Of a stretch of DNA of 64,000 nucleotides, positions 21,536-33,055 are shown piece after piece. The position numbers and the translations under genes are program-made. The notes under the pieces were generated by a model. That model was not told where the DNA came from. It saw only the letters and a list, made by a program, of their open reading frames with translations, and made no database searches. The stretch is from contig NW_003314263.1 of assembly GCF_000143415.4 (NCBI RefSeq), positions 808,165 through 872,164 of the forward strand, in the 5' to 3' direction. This DNA is from Selaginella moellendorffii (lineage: Eukaryota; Streptophyta; Lycopodiopsida; Selaginellales; Selaginellaceae). How positions within the stretch are numbered: position 1 is the first letter of the stretch; each line of letters begins with the position of its first letter.

Positions 21536-22900
21536 CATGATGGTATGTAAATTTGTGTGGCAAGGTATACTTGTTATAGGGAGAATCATGGTGAAAGTTG
21601 CCTAGCAATCCACAATACATTTGTGAGTCTTGGGAGGACTTGGAATTGTTAATCTGAGTGACATGGCAAAGGCACTATAGTACAAAATTCTCCCAATATG
21701 CCTTCAACTAGGTAATCAATTGTGAAGACTCATGTTTAGGCAAAGTCTACTAATGATCTGGCCTAGGCATTACATTGTGAGACAATGGGTGGAGGATTTG
21801 CATTGGCTTTTTGTTGAAGGGCCAAACAAGTGGTCAAGGGAGGCATATTGGTCCAAGTGATTTTGAGATTGTAGAGCAAGTTTCTAATTAATCAAGAGAT
21901 GCTAGGTGGGGCTGAAAATTGGCTGAACTAGCCTCTATTCTTTAACAATCTCTTCAAAGTAGATGGTAAGACATTAAGTAGGGAAGAGCACTACACCATA
22001 TAGAAAAAGCTACACTTGAGGTTTTCAAATTAATAGGGGTGTTGAACAAAGACATGAGGAAGACAACAAGGCATATGCAAGTCTTTAACCTAGGACAATG
22101 GAGGAAGGTTCACTTGGATCTTTTTTGCATCATCCAAGTAGTGAGCAAGGGAAAGAAAGGGAAACTTTGGCCAAGGCAATGTCTCAAACCTATAGATATT
22201 GTGGCTCTACAGCATGACATGGAATTGGATGGGGAACAAGTTAGACTAGGAGCTTGGACACAGGTATTTATGGCCCTAAGGAGGATGGCAATATGGAGGT
22301 GTGGTTTGTTGTGTCTCTAGAACATAATATTAATTGTCCCTTTTTGGTTGTGAGAGGCAATATATTGTTGTTGGCATGTCGATAGTGACAGATGATGAAG
22401 TCAAGGGGAGGATTCAAGTGGTAAGTGGTAGTTATTCAATTGATGGTCATGCTTGAGGGGGATGGCATACTCAACTAGTGGTGACAATAGTTGATTGAGC
22501 ATCTAGACTAGGATCCCTTAACATGGAAATGAATAGCAAAGAACTTCTTCTCATTTGAAGTCAATGAAGCACAAAATGGTCTCTTGACAAGTAAGGAGGA
22601 GGTCTATGGGGAAAACCCTAAGCTATGGAAGAAGTGGATTTAGCAAGGAGTCAAGGCAAACCAAGTGGTGAACAACATATTTACCTTCTGGAAACTACCA
22701 ATATAGGAGAAGGTTAAGACCACCTCTTGGTTGGTGGTGACCAATAGGCTACTAGTGGGATAGTGGTTTCAGGATGAAGCATGCTAACGGTGCAAAGAGT
22801 GTGGCAAACGAGTGTGGCATGTTCTGTGGGAATGTGATGTGGCGAAAGAGGTATGCAATAGATTCTCAAGATGACATAAGAATTAAAAGACATTCTAGAG
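21536..22900 (+). mobile_element. LINE-type retrotransposon relic (RT C-terminal part and zf-RVT)
   Basis: A degenerate plus-strand frame reads GGLGIVNLSDMAKAL, typical of the region after plant LINE reverse transcriptases, followed by W-rich segments. At 22725-22865 there is a zf-RVT-like block (TNRLLVG, CKECGKRVWHVLWECDVAKEV). Many stops and frameshifts are present. No polyA tail or target duplication was identified. Confidence 0.65.
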
Positions 22901-23940
22901 TTCAAAGCTATTCTTTACTAGTTCAAAGGAGTAAGAGGTTTGGCTAATGGTCCAACTTGGAGATACATTCAGTGTTGAGGATGGCATGGATGAGGTATGT
23001 GAGTCTGGTGAGATATGACAAAAGCTAAAGTTGGCATGTTGGTTTGGGAAGTGATTGGCCATGAGTGTTGGGATAAAGAGTGACAAGAGTGCAAGCATTT
23101 TAGGAGGTGCATAATCACTATCATTTTGACAACATCTAAACAATAGTTTGATTGGTCATTGATCAAATGAAAGAAAGAGAGCGAGCTATGGATGTTTGAT
23201 AGTGTTATCTTTCTCTTCCTTTCGTGGTCTTTACACGGATGCTTCCAGAAATTATGTGGAGATCTTGCGGAGATGTGCCAAAATGCGGAATTGGTAGAGG
23301 GTGGCCTCGATTGTAGCCAGGATTGTGGAAACTTGCTGTGGCAGATGTATGCCAGGGGCGCTGTGGACGTTATTGCTAGGAGTGTACAAGGACTCCCAGA
23401 GGGGAGGATGAGTGGCACATTAGGTGTTTAAGCTGGATCTTGAGAGACTATATACATTGCTATGTTTGATATACAAGCTGCATGATCAAACTTGTCGTCC
23501 GGCAGTAGAAGTAAAACTCGCTAGTCGAGAGTTTCAAAACTCAAAAAGGTGGCCTCTACTTTTCATCCAAGCCGAGAATCATTCAGCAGTGATGGCAATA
23601 ACACTATTGTGCTGGAGGTCATCATTGAGACACCAAAACACTTTAGAACACCAGGAGGTGGTGTTTGGTGTTACGAAGGCAATAGATAAGGCCCAAGGGA
23701 CTAAGTCCCTAGCAAATGATAGATAGAAGGTGTTATCTAAATGTCCAAAGTTGCAAAGATGAAAGAATATATGATAGTGGCCTTATGGTGGAGACTTATT
23801 CTTACAGCTATGCACTTCTATTATGGCATCTTAAAAGAATGGGTGAAACCCAGTTGACTTAGAGGGGTGGAGGAATAGATGGCTCCCATGTTTTGAAAGA
23901 GTGGACAACAATAGAATTTGCTAGCAGTAGCCCCTCCTTG
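22901..23940. other. mostly unrecognised, with a possible PPR first-repeat relic
   Basis: At about 23235-23350 (plus) the translation resembles the N-terminal PPR start (YVEILRRCAKMRNW, then VARIVET), interrupted by a stop. The rest of the stretch shows no gene that I can support. Confidence 0.3.
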
Positions 23941-23965
23941 ACTCTGTTTTACATTTGGCTTGGAG

Positions 23966-23980
23966 GGGGGGGGGGGGGGC
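23966..23980. repeat. poly-G tract
   Basis: A nearly uninterrupted run of about 15 G. Its length may be unreliable in assembly. Confidence 0.8.
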
Positions 23981-24219
23981 GAGATTTGGATATCGATATG
24001 ATTTGAAAGATCAGTTGAGATACAAGACAATCACATAAGTAGCTTGTTGAGAGGTTAGGATATCTAGTTTTATTATTAGTCCCATTGGAATATAAGGAAT
24101 ATACATGTTTATCTAGACCACTCACTCTTGTATATAAGCTAGAGTTTTGGGCTAATAGGATATACATATTTTTATATTTCATACACTTATAGTAATATTT
24201 TATATTTATATTCTTAATG

Positions 24220-24228
<9 letters not shown>

Positions 24229-24288
<60 letters not shown>
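24229..24288. repeat. (TA)n microsatellite, about 30 units
   Basis: A pure TA dinucleotide tract of about 60 bp just downstream of the lectin-like gene's 3' end. Confidence 0.95.
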
Positions 24289-24290
<2 letters not shown>

Positions 24291-24311
24291 ATAAGAAATC
24301 AAAAGCTTTTA

Positions 24312-25187
24312 TTATGGAAAATGTTTTAATACTTTATTATCATTTGAGCCAATTATATATACAAATCCATCATCATCCACAGATAGTATTGTTGATTTAC
24401 AACTTCGACAATTAATATCTATAAACCATATGTCTGCATCTTTATAATCTTTTATTACTAATTTTCTTGTCTCTAAAAGTAACCAGCAATCAATATCTTT
24501 GTTAGTGGTCGGACTTTCCCATAAAATATGCATTCTCTTCCATGTTAACACTAAATTACAATTTTTCTGAAGAGTTAATTCATAATATCCATTTGGAGAA
24601 ACTAGTGAATTCAACTTGAGTAAATAGGATCCTATCTCAAATTTTTCACCACTCGTAAGTGTAGACCTGTAAATCCAACAATTATTAACAGCTGTATTTA
24701 TATAAGTTTTATTATTATTCACCGCGATACTCATAGAGTTATATCTTCTAGCATTTAATAGTTTGTATTTTATACCAACATAATCCAAAGTAGCAGCTAT
24801 AAGACCATAATTTCCCACTCGAGCTTCTTTTAAGATATCAAATAAAAGCTGATTAAGTTTTCCAATAATTTCTTCTCCTGATGCCCCTATCCCTGTCTGT
24901 CTCCATGCCATATTACACATCCCATTAGGATTTTTACTGTATATCCATATGGTAATTTCAATAACTTTATTTGATAAAGAAAGAGTTTCAGTCCAAGTAA
25001 ATGCATTATAGTATTTATATGTTTCTTCGATTTTAGTATCCATCATATCCACTAAAAACTTTCCAATTTCATTAATATCACTTCTAGTAATAAAACCATA
25101 AAGTGTAAGAGCATCCCAATTTACATCTGCTTGAACAGTCAAATCTGCTAATTTGAGAATCACTAGTAGAACAATAGCTAGCTTCAT
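24312..25187 (-). CDS. secreted protein with C-terminal bulb-type (GNA-like) lectin domain
   Basis: The first ATG is at 25187; the frame upstream of it opens only with a GTG. The 291-residue product starts with a signal peptide (MKLAIVLLVILKLADLTVQA). An N-terminal region of about 130 residues that I do not recognise follows, then a C-terminal half with B-lectin features: GSYLLKLNSLVSPNGYYELTLQ, NCNLVLTW, ILWESPT and a repeat of this pattern. The mannose-binding motif QxDxNxVxY is only partly kept (QKNCNLVLTW), so sugar binding is uncertain. It is intronless and very AT-rich compared with genes at 49-64 kb, which may mean origin by transfer or long residence in AT-rich DNA. Neighbours are repeats and fragments. 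The frame is intact, so it may be functional. Confidence 0.65.
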   Translation of the reverse strand: MKLAIVLLVILKLADLTVQADVNWDALTLYGFITRSDINEIGKFLVDMMDTKIEETYKYYNAFTWTETLSLSNKVIEITIWIYSKNPNGMCNMAWRQTGIGASGEEIIGKLNQLLFDILKEARVGNYGLIAATLDYVGIKYKLLNARRYNSMSIAVNNNKTYINTAVNNCWIYRSTLTSGEKFEIGSYLLKLNSLVSPNGYYELTLQKNCNLVLTWKRMHILWESPTTNKDIDCWLLLETRKLVIKDYKDADIWFIDINCRSCKSTILSVDDDGFVYIIGSNDNKVLKHFP

Positions 25188-25352
25188 GGAAAAGACACAG
25201 AAATGTCCAAATAAAATTATCACCAGCTATTTTGTATCCATCAGAAATAATATTATAAATGTACTAAAAGCACTATTACAAGACTGTGAACCATTAGCTT
25301 CATATAGTGTATCGCGTGTCTTGCGGCTAATAAAACAATTTTCATAGGGAAA

Positions 25353-25616
25353 CTATGAAACTAACTTTAGTTTCTTCTTCCTTCGCTCATCAACTGTGTC
25401 GTCATAGCTGTCATTGGAGTGATCCGAGAAGGATGACAAGCTCTCGCCCGCACTCACGAATTCGACAAATGCCTCGGGATCAGTGACCTTGACCACCTCA
25501 GAGCTGATGCCCGATGAAGAATTGCAGCTCAGCATTGCATCTTCACTGGTGCTAGAAGAATAGCTTACGTTGCAGTTGTTCCTGGCGACCGAAACGTTCC
25601 TTAAGACCATGTTCAT
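25353..25616 (-). CDS. hypothetical 87-residue Ser-rich ORF, possible exon
   Basis: ATG at 25616. The product is rich in Ser, Asp and Glu (YSSSTSEDAM, SSFSDHSNDSYDD) and ends in a basic RRKKKLKL tail. GC content is higher than in surrounding DNA, favouring coding origin. No family recognised; it may be the last exon of a broken gene. Confidence 0.3.
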   Translation of the reverse strand: MNMVLRNVSVARNNCNVSYSSSTSEDAMLSCNSSSGISSEVVKVTDPEAFVEFVSAGESLSSFSDHSNDSYDDTVDERRKKKLKLVS

Positions 25617-26104
25617 GGCTCAAGGAGGCGGCATGAGCACCCTAAAAGATTACCTACCTATGCTGTGGAGCAACATCTGTGTCTCTTGAGGCATCATCCC
25701 TGTCATCTCCTGGCCTAAAAGAATGAAACGAAGTGCTACTATAAATTTGAAAGCATGGAAAAAATACCTTGGACTTCTGTCTGTCCACTCATCATGTATG
25801 TATGCTTGTATAAAAGATTTTGAATTTGCACATGCCCACCACAGATCATAGGAGAAACTGATCCCTTGAGAGTCTCTACTTAAAAGTGGGGATTATTAAT
25901 GTAAAGCAGCGTGTCATATTACCCAGCAGCAAAGCACATGGCTACAATGCCCTGGGATTCTTAATTCCTCTCAGGAGTCACTTTCACAACAGCACACAAT
26001 GCTACTACTTGAGGAGGAGAAAAGGGAAAAAAGAAGAAAAAACCATGCACTCACAAACAACAAGAAGGAATGAATTTCAACAAGGAGTGAGATGGCGATG
26101 GTGA

Positions 26105-26385
26105 TCCGAAATATTTCGGTGCTCGAGCTCTGCAATTACCAAAAGGAGGAGGAGGAGATTAGCGCCACCGCCGGCGCCCCCTACCCCGCGATCGCCGCCT
26201 TCGCCATTGCCATCGCGATCGCCCCGGCTGAGCCACGCCGTCAAGAATGCCGCATTGGCGGCCCGGGGCATGGACAAGCGCCTGGAGAGAAGATCGCCGC
26301 TGGTGCTCGAGAGGAACGACGATGCCGCCAGTACATGGATAGAAAGAGAATATTCGCAAATCAAACCACAAATCGTGTGAAATAA
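26105..26385 (+). pseudogene. GC-rich coding-like fragment, unrecognised
   Basis: A plus-strand frame from about 26105 reads a basic run, a Pro-rich stretch, then RLSHAVKNAALAARGMD and RRSPLVLERNDDAAS before a stop. The abrupt GC-rich composition in AT-rich surroundings suggests an exon relic. It has no start codon and no recognised family. Confidence 0.3.
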
Positions 26386-26398
26386 AAGGTTATATTGC

Positions 26399-26650
26399 TC
26401 ATCTAAAACGTGACAATACATTCACATCTGTGGCCAAGTTTTGAAGAACCTGTGCAGAATGCTCGCCAAACAACAGCGGATTCCTCTTCTTGGACTTGAG
26501 AAGGATCTCCAGCACCCGGCTCACGTCCACGGAGCTCTTGTTGCTGCTACCGCTCGAAGGGATGGTCATCCCCATGAGAACGCTGTTGAGCTGCTGGTGG
26601 TGTTGGTGGTGATCGGGAGCAATGCTTCTGCTACTGGAGATGGGGTGCAA
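26399..26650 (-). pseudogene. fragment resembling SMXL/D53-type Clp-like protein
   Basis: The minus-strand translation contains SSVDVSRVLEILLKSKKRNPLLFGE, cut here into its recognisable parts DVSRVLEILL and KKRNPLLFGE. This is the motif just before the first P-loop region in SMAX1-like proteins (strigolactone/karrikin signalling repressors). The frame opens after a TAG that could be a 3' splice site and ends shortly after the motif. No neighbouring exons were found, so a truncated gene fragment is the best reading. Confidence 0.45.
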
Positions 26651-26835
26651 CTAGCAAGATTACTGCAATGGATCCCCATGGAGAGAATTTCATAGGCGCA
26701 GAGAGCTACACGATCGATCGATCGATGGAGTGGGCTCGCTAGAAATATTTTGCCTTCTCGAGTGACACCTGTCCAGGCGTCTTATGACGTGGACAACGTA
26801 CTTTTGCTTCCCTGCTCGCCACGTGGCAAAGCCAT

Positions 26836-26998
26836 AAACCCTAATGGCGCTACGAGCGGCGGGATTCTCTCACGCTCGTTGCCAGGTCTGGATTTAGCTG
26901 CATTGCCACTGCGACTGCGAGTGGCTATGGAGCGAGATGCCATACTTGGAGCTTGTTCTTGGCCTCTGCTCCCGAGGGGCAATCCATGACAGCGGGTG
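26836..26998 (+). pseudogene. 5' gene fragment with telo-box and ATG, truncated
   Basis: AAACCCTAA at 26836-26844 overlaps an ATG (26844-26846) that begins a short Ala/Arg-rich frame ending at a CAG/GTCTGG possible donor. The pattern equals the start of housekeeping genes in this window, but no continuation was found before AT-rich DNA begins at about 27000. Confidence 0.3.
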
Positions 26999-27479
26999 TT
27001 GGTCGCTGCAGCAACTCAATAATTATTTGCTGTATAATAAATTCCTTTAATTAATCCTAAATTAGATAATTATATGTGTTTTAAATAATATAATTAATAA
27101 AAATAAGAAAATGATTAATATACTAAGTGAGACCTCCAAATGGTCTCACTTTAACAAAAATAGGCTTTCTTGTATGCTGATAAAAACAAAATTAATATAA
27201 AGTGTAAGGAAGAAAAATTTGTGAGTAGCAGTTGAGAAAATGGTTTATCCTGAAGTTTTTTTAAATTGTTTTTTGCAGTTGTAATTTATAATAGTCAGTA
27301 AATTTTTTTTATTGTTTAATAATTATATTTTGGTAGTGTTACAGTTGTGAGTGCTCAGGATATAGGAATAGGTATATTAATTAAACTTTAGACCCCTATT
27401 TATATACAACAATGGATGGACCAAATTCAATTTCAAATAAATGTTTTATATGCTTTAATACAAGTAATTAATGTATTAC

Positions 27480-27515
27480 TTAGGTAAAATATTACCTAGG
27501 TAATATTTTACCTAA
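27480..27515. repeat. 36-bp perfect palindrome
   Basis: The sequence from TTAGGTAAAATATTACC through its mirror GGTAATATTTTACCTAA equals its own reverse complement around a central CTAG. It can extrude a cruciform or hairpin. Function unknown. Confidence 0.95.
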
Positions 27516-28339
27516 CCTAGGCAAAATATTGAAGTTCCTCTATCATGCTTGAATATTTTAGGATATTTTACCATTTAACAGTTATTATTCATTTAAATTA
27601 ATTTATTAATTTTTATATTCATAATTTATAAACTTCTCTAAACACTTGAATTCTGGTTAATATGTAATAAGATTAATCCTGTGTTTATTATAAACTTCTA
27701 ATTGATCAATACTATTTTACACATTTTTAAACAAGATTTTTTAATCAAAAATTAAATGTAATTCTTTTCTTTACACCCATCTAATTGAGGGTTAGAGGAT
27801 GGGTAACTTAAAAAAATAGTTACAAGAAGTGATACTTATAACTGCACTCTCATATCCATAGAAGCTGAAGAAACAATCGGTGAAAATAGTCTTCATAAAT
27901 ACCCCATCCAAGATTTCTACACCAAGTGGGTGCAACAAATTTTCAATTTGATCTCCTAGAAGGACATTGTGCTTATGAGTGATTGAGAGATTCTGGGAAA
28001 GTGAGGATTCTTTTGATACTGTTCACTCTCTAGATGCTAGAGCAAGAGAGAGAAATTGAGTAAGAACGTGCAAACAACTTTATTTTCATAGATACTATCA
28101 GTTTAGTGGTTTAATTTGTGTTACTGTCTCAATATTAAGATTCACTGTGATTCTACTATATCTTTGATTTTTCATGAGTCTGTTTGTTGTTTTGGCATGG
28201 TGGAGTGCAAATCTCAACCAACTTCAACAACAACAATCTTTTATTCTTTTTCCTGAAGTTGGAGAATATTAGAGCTTATTATTTATATTGATAACTATAC
28301 ACAACTTAATATTGCTTTTATTACCAATTCCCTTCAACA

Positions 28340-28690
28340 ATACCTATCATTCATTGGGAAGCTGCAAAACTAGTTCTTCGTTATCTTAAAGGTACTATCA
28401 ACCTTGACATAAGTTATACTACCTCTAAGAATTTTCTTGATGCTTGCTTATACTGATTCTGATTAGGCAGGTATTATTGTCACTCCACATTATCACTCCA
28501 AGTGGTAGTTGCTTCTTGATAATATCTCCAAATGTTTATATTGCATTGCTGCTAATCTTGTCTCCCAGGAAATCGGTGTCTCGTTTATATCATCTTCGTC
28601 ACCTGCTCAACTATTGTACAGTTTAGTTCTGTTGTTTAGCCAGAACATATGATTTCCAAGCTTGGATAGAAAGATGTGTCATTTCCTGGA
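28340..28690 (+). mobile_element. Ty1/copia RNase H relic
   Basis: The translation HWEAAKLVLRYLKGT matches the highly conserved HWxAAKRxLRYLKGT block of copia polyproteins, and DSD/tryptophan-rich remnants follow with stops. Strongly AT-biased decay. Confidence 0.7.
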
Positions 28691-29064
28691 TGAGCATGCA
28701 GGATTCAAAGGAGTTAACTTGAAAACGATAATCATTTATTAATAAATTAATTCATAATTTAAATTCTATCATAAATATAAAATATTGATATCATTAATAA
28801 TTTTTTGAGATTTTAGTTTGATTTCTCAATCATAGATTCAAGATTCTCCGTATTTTTATGTGAATATGAGATAATTTTACAAAGGAAATTTAAATTTGAA
28901 AGATGACAACAAAGATAAATGGCAAGAAATTGTGAGCAACACAAACAAAAATATCATTTTTAATCATTCAAAGGTTATTCTTCATTTCACCACAAACATC
29001 ATTTTTATCCTTCCTCAATTCACCAACATTTTAATCTTTCAACTCACAAAAAATCATTCACAAT

Positions 29065-29420
29065 CTACTCCAAGTTTGAGGCTCGCTAAGTTTTGAACGG
29101 CGGACTATGATCAAGAGCTCGGGTGGCCAAGCCAGATCTAGTTTCCTGGAACACGTTGATATACGGCTATGTCGACCGGGTGGAGTTTCATCGTCGTGTT
29201 GCTCCATCCTGGCCCCAAGAGAAGTTAAGGTGAAGCGCCTGAAGAAAGGTATGACTATACACTCCCAGGCATGAAGGTTGGACGAATGGATTTGCCGCCG
29301 CCATCTCGGTCTACTCCAAGTGTGGGAAGAAGCTAGCAAAGCAGGTACGGAAGACGGTGGATTGCAGACGAAGTGACGTGGCTCGAGTTTCAGTAGCTGA
29401 CTCGCCATCTTTATCCTTGA
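29065..29420 (+). pseudogene. PPR remnant, module copy 2
   Basis: Similar to 4735-5090: shared TACTCCAAGTTTGAGG, GATCAAGAGCTCGGGTGG, GTACGGAAGACGGTGGATTG and GAAGTGACGTGGCTCGAG blocks. Frames are broken. It lies directly upstream of WOX pseudogene B. Confidence 0.65.
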
Positions 29421-29547
29421 AGTGTGAAAGCGTCGCAGACCAAGCTGCCTTAGCCATCCCTCTGGGGAGCCGGAGGGGGCTTTGCGTAGTCCCCCCCGGA
29501 CGACACCGACATCGTCGTCGGCCACCAGCCTTTCACCCGGTTCCTGC

Positions 29548-30300
29548 TAATGTTCCAGCCCAGCGCCGCCGAGGCCCGTGCAGCAGCGATGGGAGCCAAG
29601 CAGCGACCAGCTGCAAATCTTGGAGGATTTCTAAGCCAAAGCGACGCCGCCATCGCCGGAGAACATTGCCAAGATAGCCGAGCTCGTCGGCCAGGTCGAC
29701 CATTCCAAAGTGTACTAACAAGAAGTCCCGCGAGAAACGCAAGCGCCGCCGCCTTGAGGACGAGGCCAACGCCGCCTCCGGCGCATCCGCCTCTTTATCC
29801 CCTGCGTCCTCCGCCATCGCCACCACCGCCGCTCCGGTATATCACCTCGCTCGCCGCTTTAGAGGAAGAATGGATCATGTCTTTTCCTATCGGTCTTTCT
29901 CCTGGATCTTTATTTCTTCTGTCCTGATAGATAGAGAAGTCTCAGAGCGAGCAGCCGTAGCTTTGCTTTCTAGTCCATCCTTGTTCTAAAAACGGTGCCA
30001 TTTTTTTCTGTGCAGGGTTCAGTTGTACGCTGACCAGATCGTGAATGACGGTAGTTCTCTCCCAGGTAAGCTCCTTGGATAGTTTCCTTCACGAGCTCTT
30101 TCTTTCTTTTTTTTTTCTTTCTCTTGCCTGTTTGAGACCACCAACGTGACGCCGGAGCAGCCCCGAATCGTAAGTAAGACGAAGGAGGGATATGCCTGAC
30201 CATATTCTTTTTGTGTTTCTAGATTCCGTAGTACGAAGAAGAATTGCCGTTGCAAAGTCTCGGTTGGCAACCTGGACGAGCACTGGGAATTCTCATTCTT
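29548..30300 (+). pseudogene. WOX-like homeobox pseudogene, copy B
   Basis: The homeodomain region (29575-29740) has an in-frame TAA in helix 1 (after LEDF) and a small deletion removing the YWF of helix 3. Remnants of exons 3 to 5 follow (about 30015-30300) with the same splice junctions as copy A. Exon 1 and the upstream block are missing. Downstream DNA up to about 30490 is still alignable with copy A. Confidence 0.82.
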
Positions 30301-30539
30301 CAAAAGAATCGTTGATAATATCTTAACCAAATCAGTTTTATCTTTGATCAGATTTCTCGGGATTTGCAGGCGTTTGCTTGCACTACAGGGAATGGAACGC
30401 ACCGCTGAAAGCCAAAAATCATTCCGAGACAGTGTGTTTCATGAAGCACTTGGTGTCATTCGAATGTGAAGTTAAATTGTTGCAAGAATGTCCGTGATGC
30501 ATAAAACAATATGGCAGCATAGCGTGCTCCCCTTCCTCG

Positions 30540-30680
30540 CGAATTCTTTCAAAAGCTTCGGTATCGCCCAAGATTGGACAATTCCGGTGACAGCCGCCAG
30601 CGATCAGGAAATTCCACGCCACAACGTCCTTCCAGTCACGCTGAATTGAAATTGAAGACATGCTGCGCCATTGTGGTTCT
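30540..30680 (-). pseudogene. possible PPR fragment
   Basis: The minus-strand translation KDVVAWNFLIAGGCHRNC followed by EAFERIREEG resembles one PPR repeat and the start of the next. Short and isolated. Confidence 0.35.
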
Positions 30681-30699
30681 CGTTTAGCCCTTTTGCAGC

Positions 30700-31380
30700 C
30701 GTCCGATTTAGGGCAATCTGACGGCTGACATTCAAATGCAGTCTTCGATAAAATGAAGAGTATACCACCGCTCGAGGACAACTATATTTGTGTTTAATAG
30801 AGGCTTTTGACACAAGCAAAAAGAAAGACAATACCTATTGAAGTGCAGCAGCCGATTCTAAGAGCTCGTAAGTAACTTGCTTCTGATCATGTGTGCGGTG
30901 CATGCTCGACCAAGAGCGCTCTGAGAATAGCGCATAATACAAACGGCAGTCTAAACAACCTTCAACAAAACACCCAAAAATAATAATTCTAACCTCTGGG
31001 CTTTCACAAAAGATTTGCGGTTGACGACAAATCAAGTTGATGAACTTCCCGTTTCAGATATTCCTCTCGACTCGTTAGTTGAGTTCAAAGCATTTGGAAT
31101 CAATTGCAGAATTTTCCTGGAATACATTCTGTCCAACTAGAGCATGGTCGGAAGCACTTGATTGCCTTGATAACAATTTAAGCTCACACCAAGGTCAAGA
31201 GGAGATTTATATTGAATAATATACCACTGCATGATGAAGGAATGCTGTCTCCCTAGTCAGCGGTGCCTGGCTACATCTTCGGCCAGGAAGCATGAAAAGA
31301 GGGAACTCACTGGCCAGAGAAGCCCAGTGTCGATTGAAGATCAAAAAACACACGATCGCATGAAGAATTGCAGGGTTGAT
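30700..31380. other. unrecognised spacer
   Basis: No gene or repeat recognised between the PPR-like piece and WOX copy C. Confidence 0.4.
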
Positions 31381-31389
31381 CCTCCAGCT

Positions 31390-32183
31390 GCGAGGCGCGT
31401 TCTTCGTGCGCCAAAAGTTCCTAGGAACAAACAGAAGAAGTAAAAAAACAGACGAGAGGATATTATGCACCGTAAGGCATATCCAACCTTACCAGAGTCT
31501 CCGGCGTCCCGCCGCGCTGGTTGCTGGGAACCATTTCGGAGAGCGTCGCGCCATCGTCAAATGAGGCCAGGAAATCGAGGGTTCGATGGGCAGCAGCATA
31601 GACTGCCCGCCGGACCCTGCACAGAAACACGTTGGATTGAAAGAAAAGAAAGAAAGCAAAGATCGTCTTGCCCAGTCCTCTTTTTTTTTCCTTGTCGCAT
31701 CCGGGATTGAAGATATGATCCATTCTTCTTCAAGAAAAGTGTAGGAGGATGAAGCGACGGCGGTGGCGATGGCGGAGGCCGCGGGGAAGGAAGAGGCGGA
31801 GTTGGCATCGCGGCAGCGCTTGGCCCTCTTGTTTACGAACCAGTAGTATACTTTCACTTTCAGGCAATCGTCGGACGAGCGCCGCTATCTCGACGATTTC
31901 CTCGAGCGATGGGCGCGTCTCTATCGCGCAGCTGCTCGCTGTTAGGCCGCTATCACTGCGCACGCTGCACGGGCCTCCTCGGCGCTGGAACAGAGAAGAT
32001 TTCGGTGTTTGTCCTGCAATCTGCGGCAGAACGATTCTATGTCAGTGCTTGCAAGAAGCACAACGGAAAAATTTTAAAAAAAACCGAGAGCGGGAGAGAA
32101 CGATACTTCTGTGGATGCTGCGATCGCGCTCCACATGATCAGATTCAGACGATACCGGCGATGAAACCTCGCGCCGCCTCATT
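31390..32183 (-). pseudogene. WOX-like homeobox pseudogene, copy C
   Basis: Minus strand. Exon 1 from an ATG at about 32183 reads MRRREVSSPVSSESD and is alignable with copy A; it has a GTATCG donor and CCGCAG acceptor. The homeodomain contains two early stops and at least two frameshifts (PSLEEIVEIAALV in one frame, VKVYYWFVNKRAKRC in another). Helix 3 position 50 is Val. Downstream similarity with copy A continues to about 31370. Confidence 0.8.
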
Positions 32184-32254
32184 CGATAAATAGAAAAAAA
32201 ATGCACTATACAAATGCTTCTGTAAATTGTAAATGTCTGAGTTTATCGGGAAAA

Positions 32255-32530
32255 TACATACGTTACGTATTAGTATATGTAGGCCGGCGCATCCCAAAGC
32301 AAGTAAACATCGTTGACGCAAGTGATGTCCTCGACAACAAATATCAGGTGGAAACACAATAAGGACATGCTGGATCTTTTTTTGTGCCATTTCTCCAGCT
32401 CTTATGCAATCTCTCCTCTTTTTTTTTTTTTGAGTTGTTCTTTGCTGTTAATTAATCCCCTGATCTCTAGATAAAATACCGAGGTGCAAGCAGCAGGGAT
32501 CCACAGGCATTGTCCATGTCTGATCAGATT
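32255..32530 (+). pseudogene. WOX 5' fragment (upstream block and exon 1), copy C'
   Basis: Carries the conserved upstream block (GTTGACGCAAG, ATATCAGGTGGAAACAC) and the start of exon 1, with the start codon changed to ATA. It breaks off into AT-rich DNA after TGTCTGATCAGATT. It is placed head-to-head with copy C. Confidence 0.75.
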
Positions 32531-33055
32531 ATTATGATATGTTAACTTTTTATGCTTAAGTTATAATTTTCAACTATTTTCTATCAATAAATAGGTTTAG
32601 AACAATTGTGAGTGCATGGAATGGCCCTCACACAATAAATTTTAGTTGAAAATAGAGTTTTCTTTTTAAGAGTATTTTATAAAATTTGAAATTTTCATAT
32701 GTGTTATTAGGTAGCATTGCAATTTGCAACTATTAAATTAAAACTAAAGTGTATGTTGCAACATTTCTAGCCATAAATTTCAAAATGATATATATGAACT
32801 AAATTATTAGTTGGAATATATAATATGCCTACTTATAACTCATAATTTCATAATGAAAGATTTTGTTTAGTCACAAATGTTTTCTTTCTCACTGTTTTAT
32901 GTATGAGAGTTTATCTTCGTCATATGTATCTTGATCTATATAACTTCTATATTACACAAGTAAAATTTAGAAAATCATGATGGGAATATCCAAAGTTCTT
33001 TGAAGGATCATTTTAATTATTATGTCAATCAAATTCGAGAGTGTTCGTGGTGCAC
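32531..33055. other. AT-rich spacer
   Basis: Stop-dense AT-rich DNA that truncates WOX fragment C'. It may be an inserted element; no termini were recognised. Confidence 0.5.

Larger units (their letters stand above)
27000..29060. other. AT-rich gene-free stretch
   Basis: Stop-dense AT-rich DNA. It contains a 36-bp perfect palindrome (27480-27515) and a copia RNase H relic (about 28340-28690), annotated separately. Nothing else recognised. Confidence 0.6.
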
